DNA of 64,000 nucleotides from Flavobacterium ajazii (GTDB lineage: Bacteria > Bacteroidota > Bacteroidia > Flavobacteriales > Flavobacteriaceae), in NCBI RefSeq assembly GCF_010614725.1, contig NZ_JAAEHL010000007.1, forward strand, positions 298,156 to 362,155. The letters are read 5' to 3'. Both the position numbers and the translations under genes were made by a program. The notes below the pieces were generated by a model. The model was not told the origin of the DNA, did not search any database, and worked only from the letters and a program-made list of their open reading frames with translations. Within the stretch, counting starts at the first letter, position 1, and the number at the start of each line of letters is the position of its first letter. Shown one piece after another: positions 44,813-53,916 of the stretch.

Positions 44813-47071
44813 TTACTTATAAACTTCGCTCCATGCAGGAGGTGTAACGCCCAACAAATGCTGTACAAAATAATCTCTTCTTTTTCGTTCGCCGTAATCT
44901 CCTCCGGCAGAATGTCCCATACCGGGAACAATCACCAGTTCAAAATTTTTATTGGCTTTGATTAAAGCATTAGCAAACTGCATTGTCGATGCCGGATCAA
45001 CATTATCATCGAGTTCTCCTAAAATCAACATTAGGTTTCCGTTCAGTTGTGCGGCATTTGCAGTATTAGAACAGGCTTCATATTCCGGACCTATTGGATA
45101 TCCCATCCATTGTTCGTTCCACCACATTTTATCCATACGATTATCGTGGCAGCCGCATGATGAAACGGCAACATCATAAAAATCAGAATTAAAAACCAGG
45201 GCTGCTCCTGCATTTTGTCCTCCGGCAGATGTTCCGTGAATGCCCACTTTATCAATATTCATATAAGGATATTTTGCCGCCGCTGCTTTCATCCAAAGTT
45301 TTCTGTCTGGGAAACCACCGTCTTTTAAATTTTTCCAGCACACATCATGGAAAGCCTTCGAACGGTTTGAAGTTCCCATTCCGTCAATCTGAACCACAAT
45401 AAAACCTAATTCTGCCAAAGATGACATTGCCCAATAATACGGCTGGAAATTCTTCGGAACAAAAGAATCCTGAGGGCCTGCGTAAATGTATTCGATAACT
45501 GGATATTTACGATTTGGATCAAAAGTAGTCGGACGTACAATTACTCCCCAAATATCTGTTTTGCCGTCTCTTCCTTTTGCTGAAAAAACTTCCGGTGCCG
45601 TCCAGCCGGTTTTCTTCAATTCAGAAATGTCCGCCTGCTGCATTGCTAAAACTGCTTTTTGAGTATCTGAATTTTTTAAAACCGTAACAGGTGGTAAATC
45701 TACTCTCGAATACTGATCGACATAATATTTATAATCCGGTGAAAAGGTAACTTTATGATTTCCGTTTTCGGTAGTTAATCGTTTAAAGTTTTTTCCGTTA
45801 AAGTCAATTCGGCAAAAATGAAGCAGATACGGATCCTGATCGTTATCTAAACCACTTGCAGTAAAATAAATCTGTTTGTTTTCTTCGTCTACTTTGATCA
45901 CTTCACGAACCGGCCAATTGCCTTTTGTAATCTGATTTTTTACTTTTCCTGTTCCTGCATCATACAAATACAAATGATTCCAGCCGTCACGCTCCGAAGC
46001 CCAGATAATTTCATTGTTCTTTTTTATGTTGTGACGAAATCTTTTTCCGCTGTATTCCACAAAAGTCGGACTGGTTTCTTCAATTATCACCCTTACTTTT
46101 CCTGTTGTGGCATTTACTTCCAGAACACGATACACCTGATGTCCACGCTGATTGTATTCAAAAGTAAAAGCGCTATTGTCGTCTTTCCATTCAATTTCTG
46201 AAAGATCATATTGCTGCTGAAATAAATCTGTTGCAACTGTAATTTGTTTTTTTGAAGTCACATCAAACAACTGCGGACTTTTAAATGGCAGCTGATCTCC
46301 AGGTTTTAAATATTCTCTCGTTTGTAATTTTGGCTGAAACTGATCTTTTGGACTCGATTCTACAAAATAGATTTTATGCTCCTCGCCCGGTCTTACCTTA
46401 TACGCCATAATTTTCCTGCTGTCAGGCGACCACTGCAAATAAGACGAATAGTAAAATCCTTTTGAGCCGTCGTAACTCAACTGGGTTTCTGTTTTTGTCT
46501 TTTTATCTTTTATATACAAATTATAATTTTTGATAAAAGCGACATACAAAGAATCTGGAGAACCCACAGGTTTATTTCCCAGTTCATCAAAACTACCGCC
46601 CCAATAGTCATTATTTTTTAAAGGCTTTTTATAACTGCCTATTTCAGTAAGTTCATATGTTTTTAAATTACAGGAAATCTTTACCGTATCTGTTGTAAAA
46701 ACAAGAGCTGACAAGGTTTTCTCAAACTCCAGATTTTCGATAGGCAGTTCTTTTGCTTTTACTTCCTTCTTTAAAAATTTTGATAAAGACTCCGCAAAAA
46801 GAGTATGATCAAAAGCTGCAGATTGTTTCTGCTGTTTGGTATCCACCAAAAGAAACTCTTTGCCTTTTTGAATATTGTTGCTGTACCATACATACTCGTT
46901 CCCAATCCAATGAAATTCTTTTGGACTGTTGATTACCTTATTTTTAAATAAAGAGTCGACAGCAATTGCTTTCTTGTACTCTTTCAGTGTACCCTGAGCA
47001 TGGCTGACCAAACACCATGAAAGTGTTAAAAACACACTTATTTTTTTATTAGTTGTCTTCATAATTTTCAT
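44813..47071 (-). CDS. S9 family dipeptidyl peptidase (DPP-IV-like)
   Basis: The 752-aa exported enzyme has a signal ending near SHAQ26. An N-terminal beta-propeller of the DPP-IV type (about 45-490; YLQWSPDSRKIMAYKVRPGEEHKIYFVES) is followed by an alpha/beta hydrolase domain (about 510-752) with triad S615 (HGTSAGGQNAG), D688 (LGELDDNVDP) and H720 (GMGHSAGGDYG). The EY-x-AGPQD region marks S9B enzymes. DPP-IV enzymes release Xaa-Pro (often also Xaa-Hyp) dipeptides. It is the first gene of the GH127-DUF885-DUF5695-GH42 unit, and its promoter region shares a 12-bp motif with the Hyp operon promoter region. An in-frame ATG at 47062 is an alternative start. Confidence 0.92.
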   Translation of the reverse strand: MKIMKTTNKKISVFLTLSWCLVSHAQGTLKEYKKAIAVDSLFKNKVINSPKEFHWIGNEYVWYSNNIQKGKEFLLVDTKQQKQSAAFDHTLFAESLSKFLKKEVKAKELPIENLEFEKTLSALVFTTDTVKISCNLKTYELTEIGSYKKPLKNNDYWGGSFDELGNKPVGSPDSLYVAFIKNYNLYIKDKKTKTETQLSYDGSKGFYYSSYLQWSPDSRKIMAYKVRPGEEHKIYFVESSPKDQFQPKLQTREYLKPGDQLPFKSPQLFDVTSKKQITVATDLFQQQYDLSEIEWKDDNSAFTFEYNQRGHQVYRVLEVNATTGKVRVIIEETSPTFVEYSGKRFRHNIKKNNEIIWASERDGWNHLYLYDAGTGKVKNQITKGNWPVREVIKVDEENKQIYFTASGLDNDQDPYLLHFCRIDFNGKNFKRLTTENGNHKVTFSPDYKYYVDQYSRVDLPPVTVLKNSDTQKAVLAMQQADISELKKTGWTAPEVFSAKGRDGKTDIWGVIVRPTTFDPNRKYPVIEYIYAGPQDSFVPKNFQPYYWAMSSLAELGFIVVQIDGMGTSNRSKAFHDVCWKNLKDGGFPDRKLWMKAAAAKYPYMNIDKVGIHGTSAGGQNAGAALVFNSDFYDVAVSSCGCHDNRMDKMWWNEQWMGYPIGPEYEACSNTANAAQLNGNLMLILGELDDNVDPASTMQFANALIKANKNFELVIVPGMGHSAGGDYGERKRRDYFVQHLLGVTPPAWSEVYK

Positions 47072-47129
47072 ATCAATAAAAATAGATAATAATTATTGTT
47101 GTCTATGGGTTAATATTATCAAATAGTAA

Positions 47130-47141
47130 GACTATATTACC
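47130..47141 (-). promoter_or_regulatory. Shared 12-bp motif upstream of the S9 peptidase gene
   Basis: GGTAATATAGTC (minus strand), 58 bp before the ATG at 47071, recurs exactly 68 bp before the Hyp operon start (53847-53858). It is not a housekeeping -7/-33 element. It could be the site of the divergent AraC regulator of the Hyp operon. Confidence 0.45.
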
Positions 47142-47233
47142 TATCGAAACCAGAATGTGAATAAAAAACAGATATTAAATACTAATGTGTCATTCAAATA
47201 ACGCTTTTCTTAACACTTCAGCATACATTAGAA

Positions 47234-47334
47234 GTAGACGCACAGTAGTGCGTCTCTACGGATAGATTTCATTAAAAAAATTTTAAACAAGGTTTTACAT
47301 TACCGCATGGTAGAAATGCACAGCAGTGCATCTA
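47234..47334. repeat. Two small palindromic elements in a 311-bp gap
   Basis: GTAGACGCACAGTAGTGCGTCTCTAC (47234-47259, by position; arms GTAGACGCAC and GTGCGTCTAC-like) and a related unit at 47310-47334 (gaaatgcaCAGCAGtgcatct) share the GCACAG(T/C)AGTGC core. The first forms a strong hairpin. They lie between the S9 gene's promoter region and the permease stop, and could terminate permease transcripts (minus strand). No gene is seen in 47072-47382. Confidence 0.65.
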
Positions 47335-47382
47335 ATCTATCGCCTGATTTAATCCTGAACCTAATTAATTCGATTAATTACC

Positions 47383-48798
47383 TTAATTTGAAGGTTTTTC
47401 GTTAATTAAATAATAAACCGGAATACCGATCAGCATAATTAAAACGCCCCAGCCACAGGTTGATACTTTTGTAAATAAAAGTGAAACTGAAACAGCTGAA
47501 GCGATTATGATATACAGCCATGGTAAATAAGGATATCCGACAGCTTTGTACGGACGTACTGCATCCGGTTTTTTCTTTCGAAGAATAATTATTCCGTAAA
47601 TCGTCAGGATATAAAAGATAAGTACAATGATAATTACAAAATCTAATAAATCACCATATTTACCCGTAAGGCATAATACACACGCCCAGATACATTGTGC
47701 CCAAAGTGCCCATTCAGGAACGCTGGCGTTGTTAAGTTTAGCTGCTTTTTTGAAAAACAAACCGTCATTAGCCATTGTATAATAAACTCTGGCTCCGGCC
47801 ATGATTAATCCGTTGTTGCAGGCAAACGTCGAAATCATAATCATGAGCGCTATGATGAAAGTTCCGATGTCTCCAAAAATATATTGTGAAGCGACTACTG
47901 CTACCCTGTCGGATTTTGCGCCGGCAATTTCGTTAAGCGGAATAACCGCTACATACATCACGTTTGTCAGTACATAAATAATGGTTACGATCAACGTTCC
48001 CAGAAACATACTCAGACCAACATTTCGTTTCGGGTTTTTAATTTCTCCTGCAATAAAAGTTACGCCTGTCCAGGAATCACTTGAAAATAAAGTTCCGACC
48101 ATCGCTGCCGAAATTCCCGAAATCAAAGCTGTTGTTCCAATTGGAAACCATGAGCCATTTTCGGTATTAAAAGAGCGAGGGGTCCAGGCATCTGCCCAGT
48201 TGGCATTCCAAACAGAGAATTTGGCTGCCAAAGTAAATCCGAAGATAATCAGTCCTGAAATAGACAGAATTTTTATAATCGTTAAAATTGTCTGCAGAAT
48301 TTTACTGTTTTTGACGCCACGGGTATTCAGATATGTCAACACAATAACGATTACTATCGAAACAATTTGTGCTGTATTCAGTTTAAAACTTCCGATTTCG
48401 TACAAGATATTTTCATCGCTCACAACCGGAATTAAATAAGCTGTAAATTTTGAAAATGCAACTCCCACAGCCGCAATAGTTCCAGTTTGAATGACTGCAA
48501 AAAAACTCCAGCCATACAGAAAGGCAGTTAGTTTATTATAAGCTTCTTTTAAATAAACATACTGACCGCCGGCATTAGGGAACATAGCACTTAACTCACC
48601 GTAACTAATCGCTGCAATCATAGTAATTAATCCCGAAATCAGCCATATCAAAATAAGCCATCCTGTTGAGCCTACCTGTCTGGCGATATCGGCACTAACG
48701 ATAAATATTCCGGAGCCTATCATGGAGCCTACCACGAGCATGGTTCCGTCGAGAAGGCCGAGTTCTTTTTTAAATTCTTCCTGGTTATTGTCTTTCAT
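47383..48798 (-). CDS. APC-superfamily amino-acid permease
   Basis: The 471-aa membrane protein has about 12 transmembrane helices. The TM1 substrate motif is MLVVGSMIGSGIFIVS, TM3-region is GGQYVYLKEAYN, and TM6-region is GWSFF / SSDSWTGVTF. No enzyme domain is present. It lies between the S9 peptidase and the Hyp catabolic operon, separated from the latter by a strong terminator. Import of hydroxyproline or of small Pro/Hyp-containing products is the natural inference from position; the sequence itself only shows a proton-coupled amino-acid transporter. Confidence 0.92.
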   Translation of the reverse strand: MKDNNQEEFKKELGLLDGTMLVVGSMIGSGIFIVSADIARQVGSTGWLILIWLISGLITMIAAISYGELSAMFPNAGGQYVYLKEAYNKLTAFLYGWSFFAVIQTGTIAAVGVAFSKFTAYLIPVVSDENILYEIGSFKLNTAQIVSIVIVIVLTYLNTRGVKNSKILQTILTIIKILSISGLIIFGFTLAAKFSVWNANWADAWTPRSFNTENGSWFPIGTTALISGISAAMVGTLFSSDSWTGVTFIAGEIKNPKRNVGLSMFLGTLIVTIIYVLTNVMYVAVIPLNEIAGAKSDRVAVVASQYIFGDIGTFIIALMIMISTFACNNGLIMAGARVYYTMANDGLFFKKAAKLNNASVPEWALWAQCIWACVLCLTGKYGDLLDFVIIIVLIFYILTIYGIIILRKKKPDAVRPYKAVGYPYLPWLYIIIASAVSVSLLFTKVSTCGWGVLIMLIGIPVYYLINEKPSN

Positions 48799-48918
48799 TT
48801 TTTGGTTTGTTTTTTGTTTTTTGTTTGTTTGGCGATTTTAAAATATCACAAATTCTAAACCTGGTTAGGGTTCAGCATTTCTTTCGATTAATAATTTAAA
48901 ATCAAAATAGCATTATCA

Positions 48919-48963
48919 AAAAAAATCAGCTTCATTTTAAGGTAAGATGAAGCTGATTTTTTT
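48919..48963 (-). terminator. Terminator of the hydroxyproline operon
   Basis: A 17-bp stem (48919-48935 with 48947-48963, core ATCAGCTTCAT/ATGAAGCTGAT) and 11-nt loop starts within the stop codon of the dehydrogenase gene and ends in a U-tract in minus-strand RNA. It marks the 3' end of the four-gene operon and isolates the permease gene. Confidence 0.9.
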
Positions 48964-50197
48964 AGAGTTGAAACATTTGTGTATCGACAGAAGTTGGTTT
49001 TTCAGAAATAATCTCCGATACTATTTTTCCGGTTGCCGGTGCCAGACTTAATCCCATCATGGCATGTCCCGTTACCACCGTTAAATTTTTAAGTTTTTTG
49101 TCTCTGGCGATTATAGGCATTCCCGAAGGTGTACAAGGCCTGAATCCGAACCAGGTATCTTCTTCTTTAGGCATTTCGATTTTTAAATCCGGGTAGAAAT
49201 CGTTGATTGAGTTTACGATTCCCTGTAACCTGTTCTGATTGATTTTAGTGTCTTTTGTATGCGTAATCTCCATTGTCCCACCAAAACGGATATCAGTATT
49301 CATTGGCGTTACTGCCACTTTCCCTTCGCATAAAATAGACGGAACTGAAGGTTTATGATTTTGGTCTTTCAGTGTAAAACTGTATCCTTTTCCCGGCAGG
49401 ATTGAAATATTCACATTCAGTTTTTTGGCAATCTCCGGACTCCATGAACCGGTTGCTAAAACTATTTCATCTGTTGCAAAAGTGCCTTTATCTGTTACGA
49501 TTTCTGCAACGGTATTATTCTTCACAACAAAATTATTTACTGTGGTCTGCGAATGAATTTTTACGTTCAGTCTGTTCAGTTCATCTTTGATAAACTGCAT
49601 GAATTTTTGTGGATAAATATGGGCGTCACTTTTATAATGTACACCACCGATAACATTTGTCGCAGTTCCGGTTTCTAATTTTGAAACTTCTTCTTTGGAA
49701 AGAAAATCAACTTCTAATCCTAATGCTTGGGCCAGTTTTCCTTCGTGATAAATTTCTTCGGCTGTTTTATCTGTTTTATAAAGCATCAGAAGTCCTTTCT
49801 CTTCATAAAAAAAAGAGCTGCTTTCTTTAGCAAAATCCTGATACAATTCTTTACTCAAAAGTGATAAATCACAAAGTGCGGGCATTGCTTTTTCAACATG
49901 TTTCAGGTTCGCATGTTTATAAAACTGCAGTCCCCATTTCATTAAATCTGCATTTAACCTAGGTTTTACATAGAACGGACTGTGGCTATCAAACATCCAT
50001 TTTATTCCCTGTGCAATCATGCCCGGCTGAGCCAGTGGAATAATATGCGAAGGCACAATCATTCCGGCATTTCCGTAAGAGCAGCCGTCATTCATATCAG
50101 ATTTATCAAAAACAACTACTTCATAACCTTCTTTAGCTAAATAATAAGCCGAACATAAGCCTATTATTCCCCCGCCAATTATACTTACTTTTTTCAT
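48962..50197 (-). CDS. FAD-dependent D-amino-acid (cis-4-hydroxy-D-proline) dehydrogenase
   Basis: This 411-aa DadA-type flavoprotein starts at MKKVSIIGGG (50197); an upstream in-frame ATG at 50227 would add ten residues before the FAD fold. The dinucleotide motif is SIIGGGIIGLCSAYYLAKEGYEVVVFD, with the DAO-family C-terminal motif TVVTGHAMMGLSLAPATGKIVSEI. Next to a hydroxyproline 2-epimerase and DapA-type deaminase, it should oxidise cis-4-hydroxy-D-proline to pyrroline-4-hydroxy-2-carboxylate. It is the last gene of the operon; the terminator overlaps its stop codon. Confidence 0.9.
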   Translation of the reverse strand: MKKVSIIGGGIIGLCSAYYLAKEGYEVVVFDKSDMNDGCSYGNAGMIVPSHIIPLAQPGMIAQGIKWMFDSHSPFYVKPRLNADLMKWGLQFYKHANLKHVEKAMPALCDLSLLSKELYQDFAKESSSFFYEEKGLLMLYKTDKTAEEIYHEGKLAQALGLEVDFLSKEEVSKLETGTATNVIGGVHYKSDAHIYPQKFMQFIKDELNRLNVKIHSQTTVNNFVVKNNTVAEIVTDKGTFATDEIVLATGSWSPEIAKKLNVNISILPGKGYSFTLKDQNHKPSVPSILCEGKVAVTPMNTDIRFGGTMEITHTKDTKINQNRLQGIVNSINDFYPDLKIEMPKEEDTWFGFRPCTPSGMPIIARDKKLKNLTVVTGHAMMGLSLAPATGKIVSEIISEKPTSVDTQMFQL

Positions 50198-50260
50198 TAT
50201 GATTCTAAATTTAAAATTTGGCGACAAGATTTTTGTTAACCGCTGAGTTATAGTTTCTTT

Positions 50261-51271
50261 TTAAATTACCTGAAATCCAAAGGCATAAGGATCATCATCT
50301 TCATCAATGATTATATTATTGTAGCCATACACTTTTGCCCAGCCCTGAATACTCGGAACTATGGCTTTTATATCTCCAATGGAGGTCTCTTCTTCGACTC
50401 TTCCAATAAATTTGCTTCCTATAAAACTTTCGTGAATATAATCTTCTCCTTTTTTCAGTTTCCCTTTGGCATGCAACTGAGCAATTCTGGCAGAAGTCCC
50501 GGTTCCGCAAGGAGAACGGTCAATTGCTTTGTCTCCATAAAAAACGGCATTTCTTCCTGAAGAAGTTGGGTCAATCGGGTCGCCTGTCCACAACATATGG
50601 CTTACGTCACGTATGGTGTCGTTTTCAGGATGAATGAAACGATTTGGGTATTTTTCGTTGATGCGTTTACGGACTTCCTGACTGTACTGTACAATTTTTG
50701 CTGCCGTAAAATCCTGAATTCCTGAAAAATTACTTTGCGGATCTATAATGGCATAATAGTTCCCGCCGTAAGCAACATCGAAAACAATTTCGCCCAATTC
50801 CGGGCAATCAATGGTAAGACCTTCGGCAGCTAAATATGATTTTACATTTGTCAGGCGCACCCAATCTACTTTTTTTCCGGTTTGCTGGTATTCTATCTGA
50901 ACCAAGCCTGCAGGTGCTTCCATTTTTATTTTCCCCGGAATTTTAGGCACAACCAATCCTTCTTCGATGGCAATAGTTATTGTTCCGATAGTTCCGTGCC
51001 CACACATCGGCAGACAGCCGGAAGTTTCGATAAATAAAATTCCGAAATCATTTTCAGGATTGCTTGGCGGATACAAAATACTGCCGCTCATCATGTCATG
51101 ACCCCGCGGTTCGAACATAAGACCTTTGCGAATCCAGTCGTATTCTTTTAAAAAATGCTGGCGTTTTTCGCTCATATTATTCCCAACGAGATTGGGACCG
51201 CCTCCGGCCACTACTCGCACCGGATTTCCGCAAGTATGTGCATCAACGCAAAAAAATGTTTTTCTAGGCAT
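50261..51271 (-). CDS. 4-hydroxyproline 2-epimerase (proline racemase family)
   Basis: The 336-aa protein begins FFCVDAHTCGNPVRVVAGGGP. Both active-site cysteines of the proline racemase family are present: C90 in LPMCGHGTIGT and C255 in DRSPCGTGTSAR. Two Cys point to racemase/epimerase rather than trans-3-hydroxyproline dehydratase, where one Cys is replaced by Ser/Thr. Expected reaction: trans-4-hydroxy-L-proline to cis-4-hydroxy-D-proline. It is only 3 bp from the preceding aldehyde dehydrogenase gene, so the two are probably translationally coupled. Confidence 0.93.
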   Translation of the reverse strand: MPRKTFFCVDAHTCGNPVRVVAGGGPNLVGNNMSEKRQHFLKEYDWIRKGLMFEPRGHDMMSGSILYPPSNPENDFGILFIETSGCLPMCGHGTIGTITIAIEEGLVVPKIPGKIKMEAPAGLVQIEYQQTGKKVDWVRLTNVKSYLAAEGLTIDCPELGEIVFDVAYGGNYYAIIDPQSNFSGIQDFTAAKIVQYSQEVRKRINEKYPNRFIHPENDTIRDVSHMLWTGDPIDPTSSGRNAVFYGDKAIDRSPCGTGTSARIAQLHAKGKLKKGEDYIHESFIGSKFIGRVEEETSIGDIKAIVPSIQGWAKVYGYNNIIIDEDDDPYAFGFQVI

Positions 51272-51274
51272 ATA

Positions 51275-52843
51275 TTAAATAGGATTCTGGGTTACTATAT
51301 CGTTCACTGTTCTATTAATATTCAACGGATTTTTATCCTGTAATGCTTTCGGTAATAATTGATCCGGCCAGTCCTGATAGGTTACAGGACGTACCCATCT
51401 TTTTATGGCTGTTAATCCTACCGATGTAAATTTACTGTCGGAACTGGCAGGAAACGGCCCGCCATGTGTCATTCCGGAACAAACCTCAACTCCTGTTGGT
51501 ACATTATTAAAAATTAATCGGCCTACTTTGTTTTTGAGGTTTTCGATTACTTCCTTAAAGTCTTCGTATTCTTTTAAATCCGAATTTAAAACGGTTCCTG
51601 TAAGCTGTCCTTCCAGATCGAGAATAATTTCATTTAGCTGTTGGATATCATCACATTTGACTACAACAGAAAAAGGACCAAAAACCTCTTTATGAAATGT
51701 TCTGTTTTTCAAAAAAGTATCCCCGTCAACCGTTATGATACTTTGCAGGGCATAATTGGGTTTTGTTTCTTTTTCTACAATAGTTTTTTTGGTATATCCT
51801 TCTTGTTCGAGAACTTCTGATTTTAGACTTTCGTATTGCCTTTTTATGTTCGGATGCAACATGCAAGTCGGGTCTAATTTGTCTGTCTCTAAAGCTAAAA
51901 TAGTAATAAAATCCTCCAATTCCTTACTTTTCACACCTAAAATAAGTCCTGGATTCGTACAAAACTGACCAGTACCGGCTGTGATCGATGCAGCATAATT
52001 TGTTGCCCATTTTTCACTATCAGATTTTAAAGCCGAAGGCAGAATCAATACCGGATTTATACTTCCCATTTCGGCGTAAACCGGAATTGGAACAGGTCTG
52101 TTAGCCGCAATTTTGCAAAGTGCCGTGCCTCCTTTTATACTTCCTGTAAAACCAACTGCTTTAATTGACGGATGTTCTACCAGCGTTTTTCCAACTGAAA
52201 TACCACTGCTGTTAATATTAGAAAAAACACCATTTGGCATTTCGGTTCTCTTTGCCGCTTTTATAATAGCCGAAGCAACCAATTCTCCTGTTCCGGCATG
52301 AAGCGGATGCGATTTTACAATTACAGGACAACCGGCTGCCAAAGCACTAGCAGTATCTCCGCCGGCAGTAGAAAAAGCAAGCGGAAAATTGCTCGCCCCA
52401 AAAACCACTACAGGCCCAATCGGAATCTGAATTCTTCGGATATCAGGTTTTCCTTCTGTTTTATTGATAATGGCTTCTACCCAGGAACCTTCTTTCAGCA
52501 TCGTCGCAAAGGCTCTTAACTGTCCGGTTGTTCTGGCACGTTCTCCATTGGCTCTTCCGGCAGGAAGACCGGATTCCTGAATATAAGTCGTTAATAAAAC
52601 ATCGCCTAAGGCTTCTATTTCATCAGCAATGGCTTCCAGAAATTCAGCTTTTTTGACATCCGGGATAGTCGAATATATTTTAAAAGCTTCATCGGCCAAA
52701 ACTGCTGCCTGACAAATTTCATCCTCAGAAGCTTCATAAAAAACCGTTTCATTTTCCGAATTCAGTTCCGGATTTATGGTTTTAAATTTTGTTTTTCCTT
52801 TTGCGGAAAGCAAGTCTCCAATATAATTTTTACCTGTTATCAT
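51275..52843 (-). CDS. Alpha-ketoglutarate semialdehyde (2,5-dioxovalerate) dehydrogenase
   Basis: This 522-aa ALDH-fold enzyme has N152 (GASNFPLAF), K177 (VIVKSHP), E258 (VYAEMGSINPV) and nucleophile C295 (GTGQFCTNPG). The AEMGSINPV and ASNFPLAFSTAGGDTASALAAGCPV segments characterise the KGSA dehydrogenase branch. It oxidises 2,5-dioxopentanoate to 2-oxoglutarate, the last step of D-Hyp catabolism. It is second in the operon, 20 bp after the deaminase gene. Confidence 0.93.
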   Translation of the reverse strand: MITGKNYIGDLLSAKGKTKFKTINPELNSENETVFYEASEDEICQAAVLADEAFKIYSTIPDVKKAEFLEAIADEIEALGDVLLTTYIQESGLPAGRANGERARTTGQLRAFATMLKEGSWVEAIINKTEGKPDIRRIQIPIGPVVVFGASNFPLAFSTAGGDTASALAAGCPVIVKSHPLHAGTGELVASAIIKAAKRTEMPNGVFSNINSSGISVGKTLVEHPSIKAVGFTGSIKGGTALCKIAANRPVPIPVYAEMGSINPVLILPSALKSDSEKWATNYAASITAGTGQFCTNPGLILGVKSKELEDFITILALETDKLDPTCMLHPNIKRQYESLKSEVLEQEGYTKKTIVEKETKPNYALQSIITVDGDTFLKNRTFHKEVFGPFSVVVKCDDIQQLNEIILDLEGQLTGTVLNSDLKEYEDFKEVIENLKNKVGRLIFNNVPTGVEVCSGMTHGGPFPASSDSKFTSVGLTAIKRWVRPVTYQDWPDQLLPKALQDKNPLNINRTVNDIVTQNPI

Positions 52844-52863
52844 CGCTTTCGTTTAAAATTAAA

Positions 52864-53778
52864 TTAAATGTTTTTGTAATCCGGTAAAGACGGTCTGTTT
52901 TTCATTGCGTCTTCAATGATTGCCAAAACTCGTTTTCTGTCTGCTCCCTGTAAAGGAAGTCTCGGTGCTCTTACATTTTCTGTTCCCAGTCCTGTTGCTA
53001 CTTCTGCCAGTTTTATATTTTGAACTAATTGCGGTGAAATATCCAGTTCCAACAATGGCATAAACCATCTGTAAATTGATACTGCTTCTTCAACTCTTCC
53101 TGCTTTTACCAGTTTATAAATCGCTACCGTTTCTTCAGGATATGCTGCCACTAAGCCTGCCACCCATCCGTCAGCGCCGGTTACTAAACTTTCTAATGCT
53201 AAAGTATCAACACCACAAAGCACTTTTAATCGGTTTCCAAAACGGTTTCTAATTCGGATTACATTGCTGATATCTCTTGTAGATTCTTTTACAGCCTCAA
53301 TATTATCGAGTTTCAAAAGCTCTTCAAACATATCCAGTGTTACTTCAATTTTATAATCTACAGGGTTGTTGTAAATCATAATTGGTAATGAAACACTTGT
53401 TGCGATTTCCCTAAAATAAACAACTGTTTCATAATCTGTTGCTTTGTAACGCATTGGAGGTAAAAGCATTAAACCGTTTACACCTAATTCCTCTGCACGT
53501 TTTGCCAAAGTAACGGCCTCACTGGTACTTTGCTCCGCAATATTTACTATAACGGGAATTTTTCCTTCGACTAATTTTAAAGTTGTAGTAATTAAAACTT
53601 CTTTTTCGTCTTTGGTTAATGTACTGGCTTCTCCAAGTGTTCCGCCAAGGATAATTCCATTAACTCCGGCATCAATTTGTGCTTTAATGTTTTTTTCGAA
53701 CATTCCGAGGTCCAGTTGACCTTTATCTGTAAACTTAGTCGTTACAGCCGGCATTACGCCTTCCCATTTTATTTTCAT
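52864..53778 (-). CDS. DapA-family pyrroline-4-hydroxy-2-carboxylate deaminase
   Basis: The 304-aa DHDPS/NAL-family protein starts at MKIKWEGVMPAVTTKF; the frame extends six codons up to 53796. The Schiff-base lysine is K164 (EAVKESTRD), the catalytic Tyr is Y136 (IMIYNNPV), and the GGTLGEASTL loop replaces the GTTGE motif. In this operon it is expected to convert pyrroline-4-hydroxy-2-carboxylate to 2,5-dioxopentanoate with loss of ammonia. It is the first gene of the unit; the divergent AraC regulator starts 138 bp away. Confidence 0.9.
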   Translation of the reverse strand: MKIKWEGVMPAVTTKFTDKGQLDLGMFEKNIKAQIDAGVNGIILGGTLGEASTLTKDEKEVLITTTLKLVEGKIPVIVNIAEQSTSEAVTLAKRAEELGVNGLMLLPPMRYKATDYETVVYFREIATSVSLPIMIYNNPVDYKIEVTLDMFEELLKLDNIEAVKESTRDISNVIRIRNRFGNRLKVLCGVDTLALESLVTGADGWVAGLVAAYPEETVAIYKLVKAGRVEEAVSIYRWFMPLLELDISPQLVQNIKLAEVATGLGTENVRAPRLPLQGADRKRVLAIIEDAMKNRPSLPDYKNI

Positions 53779-53846
53779 ATTCTTAATTTTTATCAAAAAT
53801 AAAACTTATTCAAAGAGGCATCTTTGTCATTATTAGCTTATATCAG

Positions 53847-53858
53847 GACTATATTACC
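53847..53858 (-). promoter_or_regulatory. Shared 12-bp motif upstream of the Hyp operon
   Basis: GGTAATATAGTC (minus strand) is identical to 47130-47141 upstream of the S9 peptidase gene. It lies between the divergent Hyp operon and AraC-type gene, where the regulator would be expected to bind. No good TTTG/TAnnTTTG pair was found in this gap. Confidence 0.45.
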
Positions 53859-53916
53859 CCATCTATTGTATAATCTGATTTTTTTGATAATATTTACATA
53901 ACAAAAAAACAATCCG

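Noticed and set aside
47981..48439. 152-residue plus-strand frame opposite the permease gene
   Set aside because: Antisense to transmembrane helices of a clear APC permease; no independent evidence.
50261..51271. trans-3-hydroxy-L-proline dehydratase
   Set aside because: Both active-site cysteines (C90, C255) are present and the operon holds D-Hyp catabolic enzymes, so 2-epimerase is the better call.
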